64,000 nt of DNA, from the NCBI GenBank assembly GCA_005281725.1, contig SSBO01000014.1, positions 294,789 through 358,788 on the forward strand, in the 5' to 3' direction. The stretch is from Wuchereria bancrofti. Its lineage: Eukaryota; Nematoda; Chromadorea; Rhabditida; Onchocercidae. The notes under the pieces are model-generated. The model was not told the origin of the DNA. It made no database searches and worked only from the letters and a program-made list of their open reading frames with translations. A program made the translations under genes and the position numbers. Numbering within the stretch: position 1 is the first letter of the stretch; each line of letters opens with the position of its first letter. This document shows, in pieces, positions 12,667-24,020 of the stretch.

Positions 12667-13921
12667 TAAAAAGAGAGAGAGGGAGAGAGAAAGAGTGAAA
12701 AAAAAAGAAAGGGAAGGATTTGATAATGAATTTGGAGTAAAATTATTTCGAGTAAAATTTTATTTTGATCTCTAAATGGTAATATTGCCAATTATCTTCT
12801 CGTTCAGTAAAGGAACAAAAACTCAAAGGTAAAGAGGGAAAAAAGAAAGAGAAGTAATTAAATATGATATTAACGAAGAAAAAATCATCATGTCGTTTTT
12901 AAAATTTTCATTGATGTGTTCAGGAATTGTTTTCAGGTTATATTTTTTTGCTAATTTAATTTAATGAGAAAAATTAGGAAGATTTTATTTTGCATCTATT
13001 TCATAATTAATTAATAACTGTAATACTTTAATTCAGTCATAAACTTAAATTTTTTAAAAATGAAATTTATTTAGGTAAAATGAATGGTTTATTGCAACTA
13101 TTATCAAACTATTTTAACTTCTGTTTTGTTTTTTACCTATTTTACTATTTTAACTCATATTTTGTCTTTTTTTTTTCTTTTTACTGCCAAAATTACTGCA
13201 ATACAAATTCAATGCAGACAAGTAAGTATAAATTTCAATTAAAATTTGTAAAATATTTAATTCCACAACAGTTGTAATATTTGCCAATTATAAAAATAAT
13301 TAACTTTTTGAAATTTCATCAAATTTCATTTAAAAATTTTCTTGTTCTTTTAAAACGCTTTCTTTTTATGATATTTATTAATTGATGATTGATAACCATC
13401 ATTTTTATTATTTGCTTTTTCTTGTTTTCTTTTTTTTCAAACATTTTAAAATAGTTTGTCACAAAAAATAAATTATTTTGTTTAACAATGATATGACGTC
13501 ATCAGGAAAATATTATTCTCATCTATAACTTTTGCATGTTTTGCTTTCAAACTATCACCAACATCATCAAATTTCTTGACAATTATCCACTGATAGTTTA
13601 ACATTTCACAATATATCAACAATCTTTAATTTCCAATCATTTTTAATGAATTTGTTTTTTTTTTTTTTTTTTAAATTAAAACTTTATTTGTTTCACCTTG
13701 TGTTTCTTTTCATTCTTCTATTTATTGTTTAAAATGTTGAAATTTATGTATATCATTGTAATATGTTGTTGTCTATTTCGTATCTCATTAATTCAAAATT
13801 TGTTATTATCAAATTTTTGAAGGAAGGGAGAGAAAAAAATGGGAAAGGCTGATAAAAGGAAGAATTAATTTTTTAGTATTATTTTTAAATAAAAAATTTC
13901 ATCAAAGTTTAAAATTTACTA

Positions 13922-14245
13922 ATTTCGAATGCAGAAAAGTGATCAAAACAATTAATTTACTTATTTTATTAGATATTTCATGGAATTTTTAAAACAAATT
14001 ACTTTATTATCAATTGATATTTTATAAGATTGTTGTGTTTACCTAATTCGTTTCATCCCATATTTTTACATTTTGNNNNNNNNNNNNNNNNATTTCGAAT
14101 GCAGAAAAGTGATCAAAACAATTAATTTACTTATTTTATTAGATATTTCATGGAATTTTTAAAACAAATTACTTTATTATCAATTGATATTTTATAAGAT
14201 TGTTGTGTTTACCTAATTCGTTTCATCCCATATTTTTACATTTTG
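13922..14245. repeat. Assembly gap 14076-14091 flanked by identical 154-bp copies
   Basis: The sequence at 13922-14075 recurs exactly at 14092-14245 across 16 Ns. As at 12507, this looks like an unmerged contig overlap and not a genomic duplication. Confidence 0.9.
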
Positions 14246-14653
14246 TCATTTTCAACTTATCAAAGATAATTTAACATTTCACAAATTTATTCATAAATTT
14301 ACTTTAATTTAATAAATGTTTATAAATGAATTAATTTATACTTAGCATTTTAGTACAAAAGCAAAAACTATTTCCGTTTCTAACACTATCAATTTTTCTT
14401 TTCCTCTTCTTTTTCAAAAAAAAAAAAAAAGATTTTCAAACTTATTTTTCGTTCTCTTTTTTAGATGTAAAAAATTGATAGTTTGTAAAGTAGAAACGAT
14501 GTTACAAATTTTGGTGTATTAACCAATAATACTTCAGTTGTTTGTGTTACTTCAAAAAGAAAAAAACAAAACAAAAAAAATAAAAAAAAAGCAAAGGAAA
14601 AAAGGAAAATGCTAAGTACGGCTAAGTACGAAAATGAAATTTCCCAGGGAAAC

Positions 14654-14684
<31 letters not shown>

Positions 14685-15701
14685 AAATTTAACATTTTTG
14701 TACGCAAAATGGATTATAATGATAAATGCATATCGTATGTCTTGTTTGTATATAAATGTACAAATAAACAAAACTTTTTAAACTTATCGATTTTGTAGTA
14801 GAAATTCACCAAGTTTGTTTAAAAAAAAAAAAAAAAGAAAAAGGAAAAGAAAAAGAAAGGCAGTAAGGAAGATTGTTAAGACAGCTGTCATTTTCAACAA
14901 ATGGATTTACTCGAAATCATCCAATCAACATTACTTCTAAAAGTTCCCATATTTATCTTTTATCATTATTGCTTTAACAATTTTTCATTTCAAATTAAAC
15001 TTTATTGAAATTTAATAGAAATAATTCCGTTCCAGAAAATTTTAAACATACTATTTTTCATTTTATTATTTGCTATGCTGTAATGCATGCATATTGTATG
15101 AATTAATAGTTTAGCTTTTAAAATTTCTATTATTTTGTTAATTAATTAATCATTTTACAATGAAAAAAAAATTTAGTTTTTTGTTGTAATCGTTTGTAGA
15201 ATATAAGCACAATTGTTAGATTTTAATATTCCGATAAAAAAAAAGGAAAAGTGACGCTTTTAAAAAGTTGATGAAAATGAATGCATTAAATTTGATATTC
15301 ATGTTTGTTTTTTAAAAAATTTTTGTTTACAATTATTACTTTAACAAATAATAATCTTAATAGAAAGATTATTTGCTTCTGTTTTACTTTTTCTTTCATC
15401 AATTTATTCTTCAATTTTTAATTCTTTTTCCATTTCTTGCAATTTAAAGTATTATTATTATTAATTATTACTGTTATTGTTATTAGATAATAATTATTTG
15501 AACAAAAATACATAATAATTTTGTTTTTTTTTTTTTTTGTTTTTGTTACTTTCGTTTAGCTTTGATAAAATGATATTATCTAATTTGAATGCAAATAATC
15601 ATAGCATTTTAAAACACTTAATGTTTAGCATTTTAATGCCTATTTCTTATTAATTGCTAAAATTATATGATTTTTTAGTTTTTGAAATTGCTGAATTAAA
15701 T

Positions 15702-15707
15702 TTTCAG
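15702..15707 (+). other. Probable trans-splice acceptor
   Basis: TTTCAG lies 8 nt before the ATG at 15715, and an in-frame TGA sits between them, so the acceptor cannot join an upstream coding exon in that frame. Spliced-leader addition is the simplest explanation. Confidence 0.5.
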
Positions 15708-15714
15708 AAATTGA

Positions 15715-18700
15715 ATGGTTAAGATGAAAAGAAAAACGGAAACAATGAAAAGTGTGTCACAATCGGCATCCAAAACAGTCATTTCTTATATTTATAAACT
15801 CATCCAAACTAATAAATTTTCTCACTTGACTGCGCTTATTTATGATAATATTTTGGAAAATTCCAACAAATCATTCTTGAATAAGTTTGTTTTCATTATT
15901 TTTATGATAATATAATTTAATTATTTTTATTATTTGACAAATCGTTGTTTTTTTTTTTATTTTTGTAAAATGAACAATAGCAATATTATTTTATAAGTTT
16001 ATTTATCCTTTAAACAACGTTTTTTAATCACTTTTTTTATCAACAATGATTCGTGTTTTTTTATTAAAATATTTGTCTAGAAAAGAAATGGAAGAAAAAG
16101 AAAGATAGAAAATATTTGAAAGCAAAAATTGTAATTGATGAAAAAAATGATAATTAATGCATGAAATGCTTTTAATTATTTTACTCCCCTGGGAATATCA
16201 ATTTAAATTATACATGATGCAACATTATTATTGTTACTATTATCACTATTTATTATCATTATCACCATTATTATTGTCATTATTATTATCATTATTATTA
16301 TTACTATTACTATCACTATTGTTACTGTTATTATTACTATTAATTTGCATAATAAATTGAAAAATTTCAAATACATATTTGTTTAATGTTAGAATTTTCA
16401 ATTAGCATAAATGCATCTTTTTTCTCAAGAATTCATAGAATTTAATAATATTTAAAACTTAATTTACTTATTTTTGCAATCTAATTATCTTGTTTAATTA
16501 TATTTCAGTCATTCATTATTTAATTATTGAATGCTTTTTATTTTATAGAGCACAAGCTGAGATTGTCCTTTCATTGCTCTGTTTACCAAATCAAAAGATT
16601 CCAAATATTGTGAGTTATGCTGATCTATGCTTATTACTTAAGGATGCTTATGACGAAAAATTTGGAAATGTACCAAGTAAAAATTTTTTTCTTTCTCAAT
16701 TAATATAAAAATTTGAGTTCACATAAAAATAAAATCGAATTTACTTCAAATTTTTAATAAATTTAACTTTAAGTTATTCATTTTTCTTTTCATACAATTA
16801 ATAACCAAATTTCATTTAGATAAAAATGAGGAAAATTTATCAAAATCTGAAGATAGTTGGGATGAAGAGAACTTGGAAGAAATGGAAGTTCTCTCAACAT
16901 TGAATTCTTTTCGTACTAAAACACATGCGCAATGTTCAGATATTTTTAATTCTATTCGACAAGAAAATTTGGTAAATTTTTCAAAATTTTTTATTACTGA
17001 ACAATGATTTGAAAATTGTAAAAAATTATATTTTTCAAAAAAAGGAAAAAAAAAAACAAGCTATTTTTTCTTAAAAAAATTATAATTTAGGGTATATTAC
17101 TAGCAAATGCGTCGTCATTTGATCTTCTCTCTCTCTTCACCGTTTAAAAAAAAAAAAAAAAAAATTTAAATTGTCAATTGGCATGAATAGCTCTCTGTAT
17201 TAATACTAATAAAAATGAGAAAAATAATATTAAGAAAAAATTCAAAAACTAACTGATATAATTTTATTTGTTATTTAAGATTCGTACAGTAATGCGACAA
17301 GCATGGCGATTGCAAAAATTAAAAAAAGATTTGTATGAAATGGAACAAAAGATGGATTATTTGGTTGCAAATTATGTTGCTGGAAAGTATGAGTACAATT
17401 TTTTTTTTTTTTTTTTTGATTAGGTCATTTTCTTTCTTTTCTTTTTCTTTTTGTTTTTTTTAAACTTTTAAAGAAAACAAAACTTTTTTTTTTCTTTCAA
17501 CATTAAATAAATTTATCAGTAATTCTTGATGAAACATTTTAAAACTATTTTTACAGCTTAAAAGTTTTTTTTAAAAAAGTATTAAATGTTTATTATCTTT
17601 CTAGCTAAGATAAATAATGGTAATAAATGATTAGGAAAATATTGTTTTAGATATTGTGCATGTCAAAATGGTGAATATTCGGAATGTGATTCAGGCTGTC
17701 ATACGGATCGAAGTAGTTCATCAAATAATTCAATAACAAAATTATTCGTAACGAAGTATGTTTTTTCTTTATTGATTTGTTTGTTGATTATTAAATAATT
17801 TTTTTTTTTCATTCTTTATTTTATTTAATAATGAATAGAATAATTAAGTAAGCAAACAAATAAGTAAATAAATAAATAAATGAATAAACAAAATAATTTG
17901 GTTAAATAGGTAAATAAATAAAACATGGCAGAATAAATAAATGAATTAATTGATTAATTAACTAATTAATTAGGCAAATAAACAAAATGAACAAAGAAAT
18001 AGATAAATAAACAAGCAAATATATATATATATATTTGAAAGGTAAATATATTTTTTTCTTCCTTTCTTTTTCTCTTTTTTCTTGTTTTCTCTGTTATAGA
18101 TTTATTTATTTACCTTTTTTTTGTTACAGGAAAGACGAAACAAATGATATGACAACAACAAGTGGTCAGAATTTTCTAGCAGTAAATGACAGTTATAAAA
18201 ATAATGGGATGAATTCAAATCAGAAAACTATGAAATCATTGAATGAAATTGGAAATTCATTACACGATGAACAAAATATTTGCATCAGCAACAAGCCATC
18301 CACTTCTTTTACATCGATTCGTAACATACAATCAAATGATTTCTCATTATCAATCAATCAACTAATTTCTCCCGTTATCAATCAATTAAATCATGATATG
18401 ATTGTAAAAGATGAAATAATGTCAAAAACTGAATTAGATTCAAAAAAATCAATGAATATTTTATCCGCTGTTAATTATAATTTTTCAAATGCTAAACATA
18501 CAATTAATAATTTATTATCAAATGATAAGAATACAATTAGTCAACCTAATAATTTATCAATGCGTATGACGCAATCAGTCATTGGAATTAATCTATTGCC
18601 AAATTTTAGAAATAAATTTACCAAATTACAACTTACAACAAAATTTAAATGTTATGATTATGATGAACAAATTTCATGTAAAAAAATTGAATTGAAAAAA

Positions 18701-18742
18701 TATATTGAATTTGATACTTCATCATTTTGGAGTAAAAAATAA
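15715..18742 (+). CDS. Uncharacterised protein with helical N-terminal half (6 exons, 424 aa)
   Basis: I do not recognise this protein. Exons: 15715-15884, 16549-16676, 16820-16971, 17280-17386, 17651-17755, 18130-18742; 1275 nt with consistent phases. The ATG follows a TTTCAG acceptor, with an in-frame stop just upstream. Residues 1-99 look like a compact helical domain (SYIYKLIQTNKFSHLTALIY, then AEIVLSLLCLPNQKIP). Residues 100-150 are acidic. Residues 150-186 form a basic/hydrophobic helix with coiled-coil character (RQAWRLQKLKKDLYEMEQKM). A small cysteine cluster follows at about 187-202 (YCACQNG, ECDSGCH), possibly a metal or disulphide site. The last exon (about 204 residues) is Ser/Asn-rich and probably disordered. 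No signal peptide or membrane helix. An AATAAA overlaps the stop codon (18738-18743), but more signals could lie downstream. Cellular role unknown. Confidence 0.75.
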
Positions 18743-18744
18743 AT

Positions 18745-18821
18745 GATCATGTTGTACATTATTATCATTTAAAAAAAAAAGTTGTTATCATGCATCAGTA
18801 TTATTTATAAGTATATTTTAC

Positions 18822-18853
<32 letters not shown>

Positions 18854-19858
18854 GAACAGTTATAATTAAGATTGAAAAAGAAATGATAAAATGCTGAATG
18901 AAATGAGAGAAGCATAAGAATAATTTGCATATAAATTTTATAATTTTTGAAATTTATTAATTTAATCAAATATTGTAATTTTGATGTTTATGATATGCTT
19001 CTTTCCATTATCATTTGTGCTCCTTTTCTTTTTGTATTTCATTATAATTGAATAATTAATTTATCTTATATGTTATTCATCGTATATTTTTAAGTTTTTT
19101 TTTTTGTTTTTCTGGAAAAATAATAATCTAATTTTAATTATTTCTTGTCATATCTAGAAATGATAATAATGAAGGAAGTAAATTCAAAAAAAAAAAAAAA
19201 ATTCTTCTCAGTGATTTCTAAAGATTGGTTTGAAAAAAAATTTTTTTCTAGAAAAATAATTTTCAAAATTCTGAAAGTTTAAACTAACATTAATTAATTT
19301 GAACGATCCATTCACACAAAAAAGCATAACAATTATGATTCGAGAAATTGTCATAGCGAGACGATGCTTATCAAAGGTAGGCCGTAAAAGAGCGAGTGAA
19401 AGATGTTTGTGTGATATTTGGATTTCCGGTAATTTGATAGGTAGTAATTTCAAGATGAGTAATTCGATCGAATTTGAGAATTGGCATTTATTCTTTCTAA
19501 AAAAAAAAAACAAGTAGAAAAAACATTTTGAGCAAAAAATACTGTAATATTGTATGTTTATTTTGGATGAGTGTGAAAAGAAATAAGAAAAATGTTTCAA
19601 AGATTTGTTAGGAATTCAGTAGGCTAATAATTGAATGATTTCATCAATAGAATGAACTAGTTTTTGTTAAGAAAGAAAAGGAAAATACAAGTTGCAAGGT
19701 TATTTTCAAACATAGCATTAAATTACATTTTGTAGTTTTGAATTTTCCAATTTAGTTTATGAAGTTTAAATTTCTTACATATGTTGCAGATTCTATAAAT
19801 CGATGATACTGTTATAAATCAAAGTGTTCACTAAAAAAATCAGTAAAAAAACGTTGGA
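18745..19858. other. Intergenic, includes a less AT-rich patch at 19290-19510
   Basis: A CA/GTAT-type simple repeat is at about 18822-18852. Around 19290-19510 the base composition becomes visibly less AT-rich (for example GTAGGCCGTAAAAGAGCGAG) and both strands stay open for over 70 codons, yet neither reading resembles a known protein or carries matched splice sites. It may be promoter or 5' regulatory DNA of the tetraspanin gene 350 bp downstream. Confidence 0.45.
19784..19789 (+). other. Probable trans-splice acceptor of the tetraspanin gene
   Basis: TTGCAG about 70 nt before the ATG at 19859. No coding exon upstream matches it, so it may receive a spliced leader. Weak evidence. Confidence 0.35.
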
Positions 19859-22085
19859 ATGTATAAATCTGACCGATACAGAGACAGCGTATCTTGGCAA
19901 TCATATAGGGCTGTTCCATCATTATCTTCTGTGGAACAGAGGTATTTTTTTATCATTGATGTATCATTTCGATAATATCGTTAGAGAATTCTGGTTTTAG
20001 AATTGGTTTATTTCTGAAAATAATGCATGAGGCGAAATTATGGTTTAAATATTCAATAGCACCAATACTGTAGATAATATTTCAAATCACATTGTTTAAA
20101 TTTATCTGTGTATTTTTTTCACTGTTTCAGGAATTCGGAAGAGACAAGACCAATTGCTAACGTATCATTATGCTATGTTATATATACGTGTAATATTATA
20201 ATAATGGTAAATATTTTGTGTTAATTTTTGCTAATTATTAACAAAAATGAAAGAATCTTTCATCTAAGATTGTAATATTAATTGGTTATTGAAGTGCAAC
20301 AGTTTGCTTTCATGCAAATTTTCAATAAAATATTATTGGAAATTTGTTTCACTAATTGCTTCATTTGGTTTAGCGGTTGTATTTGCAGTAGAATGCAGAT
20401 TTTTATGGAAGTACAGATTTTTTTTTTTTTTTTGATAATTTTCTGATGACGTTATTTAGTGAAATAAGAGGAAAGAAGAGAACATTCACAGGTTTTTTTT
20501 TCAGGATTTTCATATTTTTATTGTAATGAGGATAAAGTTTTTCAGGTTGCTGGCACGGCATCATTAGCTATGGGAGCATGGCTTCGTACAGATTCGCGAT
20601 TTAGAGATTTCCTCTCTCAGAGGTACAGGAATGTTGTAGAGGAAGCATTTTGGCAGGTAATTTGTTGGAAGGGAACTGTTTCAAATTAACCTGTATTTTC
20701 GAAAGTTCATTTGAAACAATGAGTGATGGTTTTGCGAGAATATATGCTGCTCATAAGATATTTTTATTTTCTATATTTCAAATGGTCGTCCTCAGGATGT
20801 CAAATTTTTGTCTTATTCTTAATCTCGTACTTTATATATTACGTGATGCTAGCAGTGAAGTAAGTAATTGATGGTTTTAAATAATCAGTCAGAATAGTTC
20901 AAAATTATAAAAGTTAAAGATAAATTTGTAGGCTCCCACTTTATACGTTTTCTCCTATATTTTGATTGTCGTTGGAATGTGCATGGTGGTTATTAGTATG
21001 ATCGGTTGCTGTGGTGCATCTACCGATTCTCGAGTACTTCTCTTAATATATGCGGTAACAGTATGCATCCTTATGCTGTGCACTATTTCTTCAAAAACTT
21101 ACCTTATCTTCAGAAAATATGGTGTAAGTTTTTGATTTTTTCATAGTCTTCCGTTAAAAGTTTCTGATATTTTAATTTTCGAATGTAAGGAGATTCTTGC
21201 AGATTGATGTTGAAGTATCGGATGCATTAACATATATGGTTCAAAACTATTATCAAGGAGCAGGAATTGTTCAGGAAAGCTTAGATCGATTACAGCAGGC
21301 ATTCCGATGCTGTGGTATAATTTCGTTTCCATTTATTCCTTTGAATTTTAGGTGATGTCTTTCGAGTTACTAGAACTTAGTTTATTGATGAATTGGTTTT
21401 CAATGTTTCTTACATGTTAATTTCATGAGATTTTGATATGTTGGATGTGGTCTTAGTATGTTCAGTGTTGCTGGCAACCTGTTTCAGTTTTTTTTCATAT
21501 GATATTTGGAAATTTCATCTTCTATCATTATTTTAACGTCAGCTAGAAATTAATGTTAAAAGAAAAAAATGTTAAGGTAATGCGGGTTGTAGTGACTTCC
21601 GATTTCTGCATCAAGATATTCCGCGTTCATGTGACATCAGGTGTGATGGTTGTCATTATCGTATAATGGTTGCACTGCGTATTGGTTTTTCTGTTGCATT
21701 TGTTATCTTTGCAATCGTTGTTGTTGCTGAGGTGTGTTACATCGTAATGCATCATATTTCTGATAGATACTTGATTCTTCTACGTGTCAAAAATTTATTC
21801 CAAAATTCAGGGATGCTATTTCAGTAATACAAAATGACGAAATTTGTTCATTTTAAAATAAGTTATTTTTAGCTTATCGCAGTTGCATCTGCACTGATCC
21901 TCGTGATGAAATCAAAAAGTTCTACTCTGTTGAATAAAATGGGGTGCCGCAGAAGTCATTACGGAAGCAAGTATTACAAGCATGCACCGGATCAGTATGT
22001 GGATTTGAATTCGCTACGAAGTGATGATTGTCCCGTACCTGATCGTCATTATTCAGAACGGTTCACTTCACAGAAAAAATACTAA
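19859..22085 (+). CDS. Tetraspanin family protein (7 exons, 313 aa)
   Basis: Exons: 19859-19941, 20131-20206, 20546-20656, 20932-21123, 21203-21314, 21577-21731, 21873-22085; 942 nt, phases close. The layout is that of a tetraspanin: short cytosolic N-terminus, TM1 near residues 38-64 (TCNIIIMVAGTASLAMG), small loop, TM2 near 92-116 ending in the membrane-proximal GCCGA pair typical of palmitoylation, TM3 (VLLLIYAVTVCILMLC), a large extracellular loop with the diagnostic CCG at about residue 190 and further cysteines (GCSDF, RSCDI, DGCHY), and TM4 (VAFVIFAIVVVAE). Tetraspanins organise membrane microdomains with integrins and proteases. The region after CCG is short for the family. The cytosolic tail of about 60 residues holds YVDL, a YxxPhi-type motif of the kind bound by the AP-2 mu subunit. 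Orthology to a named tetraspanin cannot be decided by eye. Confidence 0.9.
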
Positions 22086-23596
22086 GTCATTTTAGTCGTT
22101 TTAGTATCTTCCAAGTTTTTTTTCTTTTTTTTTTGAGCGACTATTTATGAAATCTTATCAAACTTGTTTGTATTTTTCTTTTTCGGTGCTTTTTTTTTGA
22201 ATTCATCCCTGTGTCTATGATGATTGGCAGTTAGCCGAGAAAAAATACGAATATACTTGTCTCTTGTGTTTATTTTCTTCATGCAGTACATTGAAATTGT
22301 GTTTATCTAATAATGTACTTTTTATTTATATTTTGGGCCACATTATATTTTTTTATTGATATGTTACTATGACTAACTTTCTTAGTTCATTTATCTTTCA
22401 TTCTATGTGTCTCTGTGATTAGCAATCTACATATCACCCGGGATGTTATTAATTTATTGATTTTTAATTTGCTTCTTTCTAATTTTGTTCACCTTGTTAA
22501 CTTAGTCAGTTTAATGCTGTGATTAATACCAGTCCACTTATTGCTTTAATTATGCTTTTTCTCAGTCATTGTAATTAACGTTTTGATGATTTTATATAAT
22601 TAGCAGTTGTTGTTCCTCTATTGCATTAATTAATGCCTGTTCACTCATTGCTTTAATTTTGTTTTATTACTTAGTGCATCGCACATTGGGTTCGTTATCA
22701 ATTTATATATTGCTTTTGACACATGTTGTTTTTTGATAAGTTAATTTTTATTCTTTGCGACACTTACCTACTGGTTGTAAACTGCGGAACTGACGTAATT
22801 TTTCTTTTTTCCTATTCGTTGGATGCTGTTATTCTGTTTTTTTTTTTTCAGAAACTTTGTTTACTATTAGTGATTCTTTTTTCAGTAAACAATCTAAAAA
22901 TCTTGTTTTTTTAAACTATTGTCGTACAGAGGTTGCTCCATTTTCCATAATTACTTGAGGCTTAAAATTTTAATTTTGTATGTAAAGAATTCTGTATTTT
23001 GAAGAGACGTACTGTTTTTTTTTTTCAGTTTTTTTTATGTTGAAAATTGACGAAATGTTTAATGATTAGTACAAGTCATTTTGTCGATTTCGTTGATGGA
23101 TGCATAGTTTGAAGAATTGCATCGAATGCTTAAATCAAGTTATTTTAGTTGAGCAATGGTATTTGAATTCAGGAATGCATGAAAGGGAGAGAAGGAATGC
23201 ACTTTCTTAATTCATCTCATGTACATGATTAAAGATATTTGTTTTTTTTTTTTTTTCTTTTCATCCATTATTTCGGACTTGTTCCACTGGTTTCTTTCTA
23301 ACATTTTTTGCTGTGAACCTCTTTGTATGTTTCATCTATTTAGTTATTCGGAAAAATTCTATAATTTGAAGTTCTATACTTTTTCGTCTTCACAGTTCTA
23401 CTTCATTATGACCTCTTTCGTGTTATTTTTTTTTTTTCTCGTCCATTTTATATAGATGAAATTTTTATTATACAAATGAAATACCTTACTTAGGCATATC
23501 CCATGTTTTTGAATGCTAACTGAACAAGATGCAAAAATCAATTTCCTATTTAGCATCATAGCATATTGTAATATTAACATTTTAAACCAATTCATG

Positions 23597-23629
<33 letters not shown>

Positions 23630-23928
23630 AAGAATTGATCGCATATTTTTATGGCTTATATACCGGAATACGGTTGTGTCCACACGATTTTCTTCTCTTC
23701 CTTACATTTTAAACCAATTCATGTTTTTTTTTTTAAAAAAAATAAGAATTGATCACATATTTTAATGGCTTATATACCGGGATACGGTTGTGTCCACACG
23801 ATTTTCTTCTTTTCCTTACATTTTAAACCAATTCACATTTTTTTTTTGAAATAAGAATTGATCGCATATTTTTATGGCTTATATACCGGAATACGGTTGT
23901 GTCCACACGATTTTCTTCTCTTCCTTTA
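22086..23928. other. Intergenic between tetraspanin and RNFT-like genes
   Basis: T-rich noncoding sequence follows the tetraspanin stop. No exon was found. The final 350 bp hold three tandem copies of a ~115-bp unit, listed separately. Confidence 0.6.
23577..23928 (+). repeat. Three tandem copies of a ~111-127 bp unit upstream of the RNFT-like gene
   Basis: Units at about 23577-23703, 23704-23817 and 23818-23928 share ACATTTTAAACCAATTCA, a poly(T) run of variable length, AATAAGAATTGATCGCATAT and TATACCGGAATACGGTTGTG plus GTCCACACGATTTTCTTCT. Outside the poly(T) run they differ at only a few positions. The third unit runs straight into the TTTCAG acceptor in front of the RNFT-like gene. Because the outron or promoter of that gene must lie here, the triplication could affect its expression. 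It could also be a neutral local amplification. Confidence 0.85.
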
Positions 23929-23934
23929 TTTCAG
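23929..23934 (+). other. Probable trans-splice acceptor of the RNFT-like gene
   Basis: TTTCAG immediately after the third tandem unit, 86 nt before the ATG at 24021. The leader would contain two very short upstream reading frames starting at 23955 and 23969. Confidence 0.45.
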
Positions 23935-24020
23935 TGAGTAATATTATTTATTTTATGGTCGATTTGGTATGAATTTTGAACTGGATCGCTTTTTTTGACG
24001 ATAGATATAAGTCCTATGAA

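Larger units (their letters stand above)
10753..15700. other. Intergenic, two assembly gaps and simple repeats
   Basis: No complete gene is visible between the divergent genes at 10746 (-) and 15715 (+). The stretch holds AAT-type microsatellite sequence (about 11725-11840), GA-rich tracts, poly(A)/poly(T) runs and the duplicated contig ends around the gaps at 12507 and 14076-14091. One weak candidate exon lies at 11102-11257 and is listed separately. Confidence 0.6.

Noticed and set aside
16157..16360. Leu-rich open frame on the plus strand
   Set aside because: It is translated ATT/TTA simple repeat inside the intron between 15884 and 16549.
20650..20871. Possible alternative tetraspanin exon
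   Set aside because: The flanking exons (20656 and 20932) join directly in phase and give the correct TM1-TM2 spacing; this frame would interrupt it and has a stop in the required phase.
23577..23928. CRISPR-like direct repeats
   Set aside because: Contiguous units without unique spacers in a eukaryotic intergenic region; an ordinary tandem repeat.
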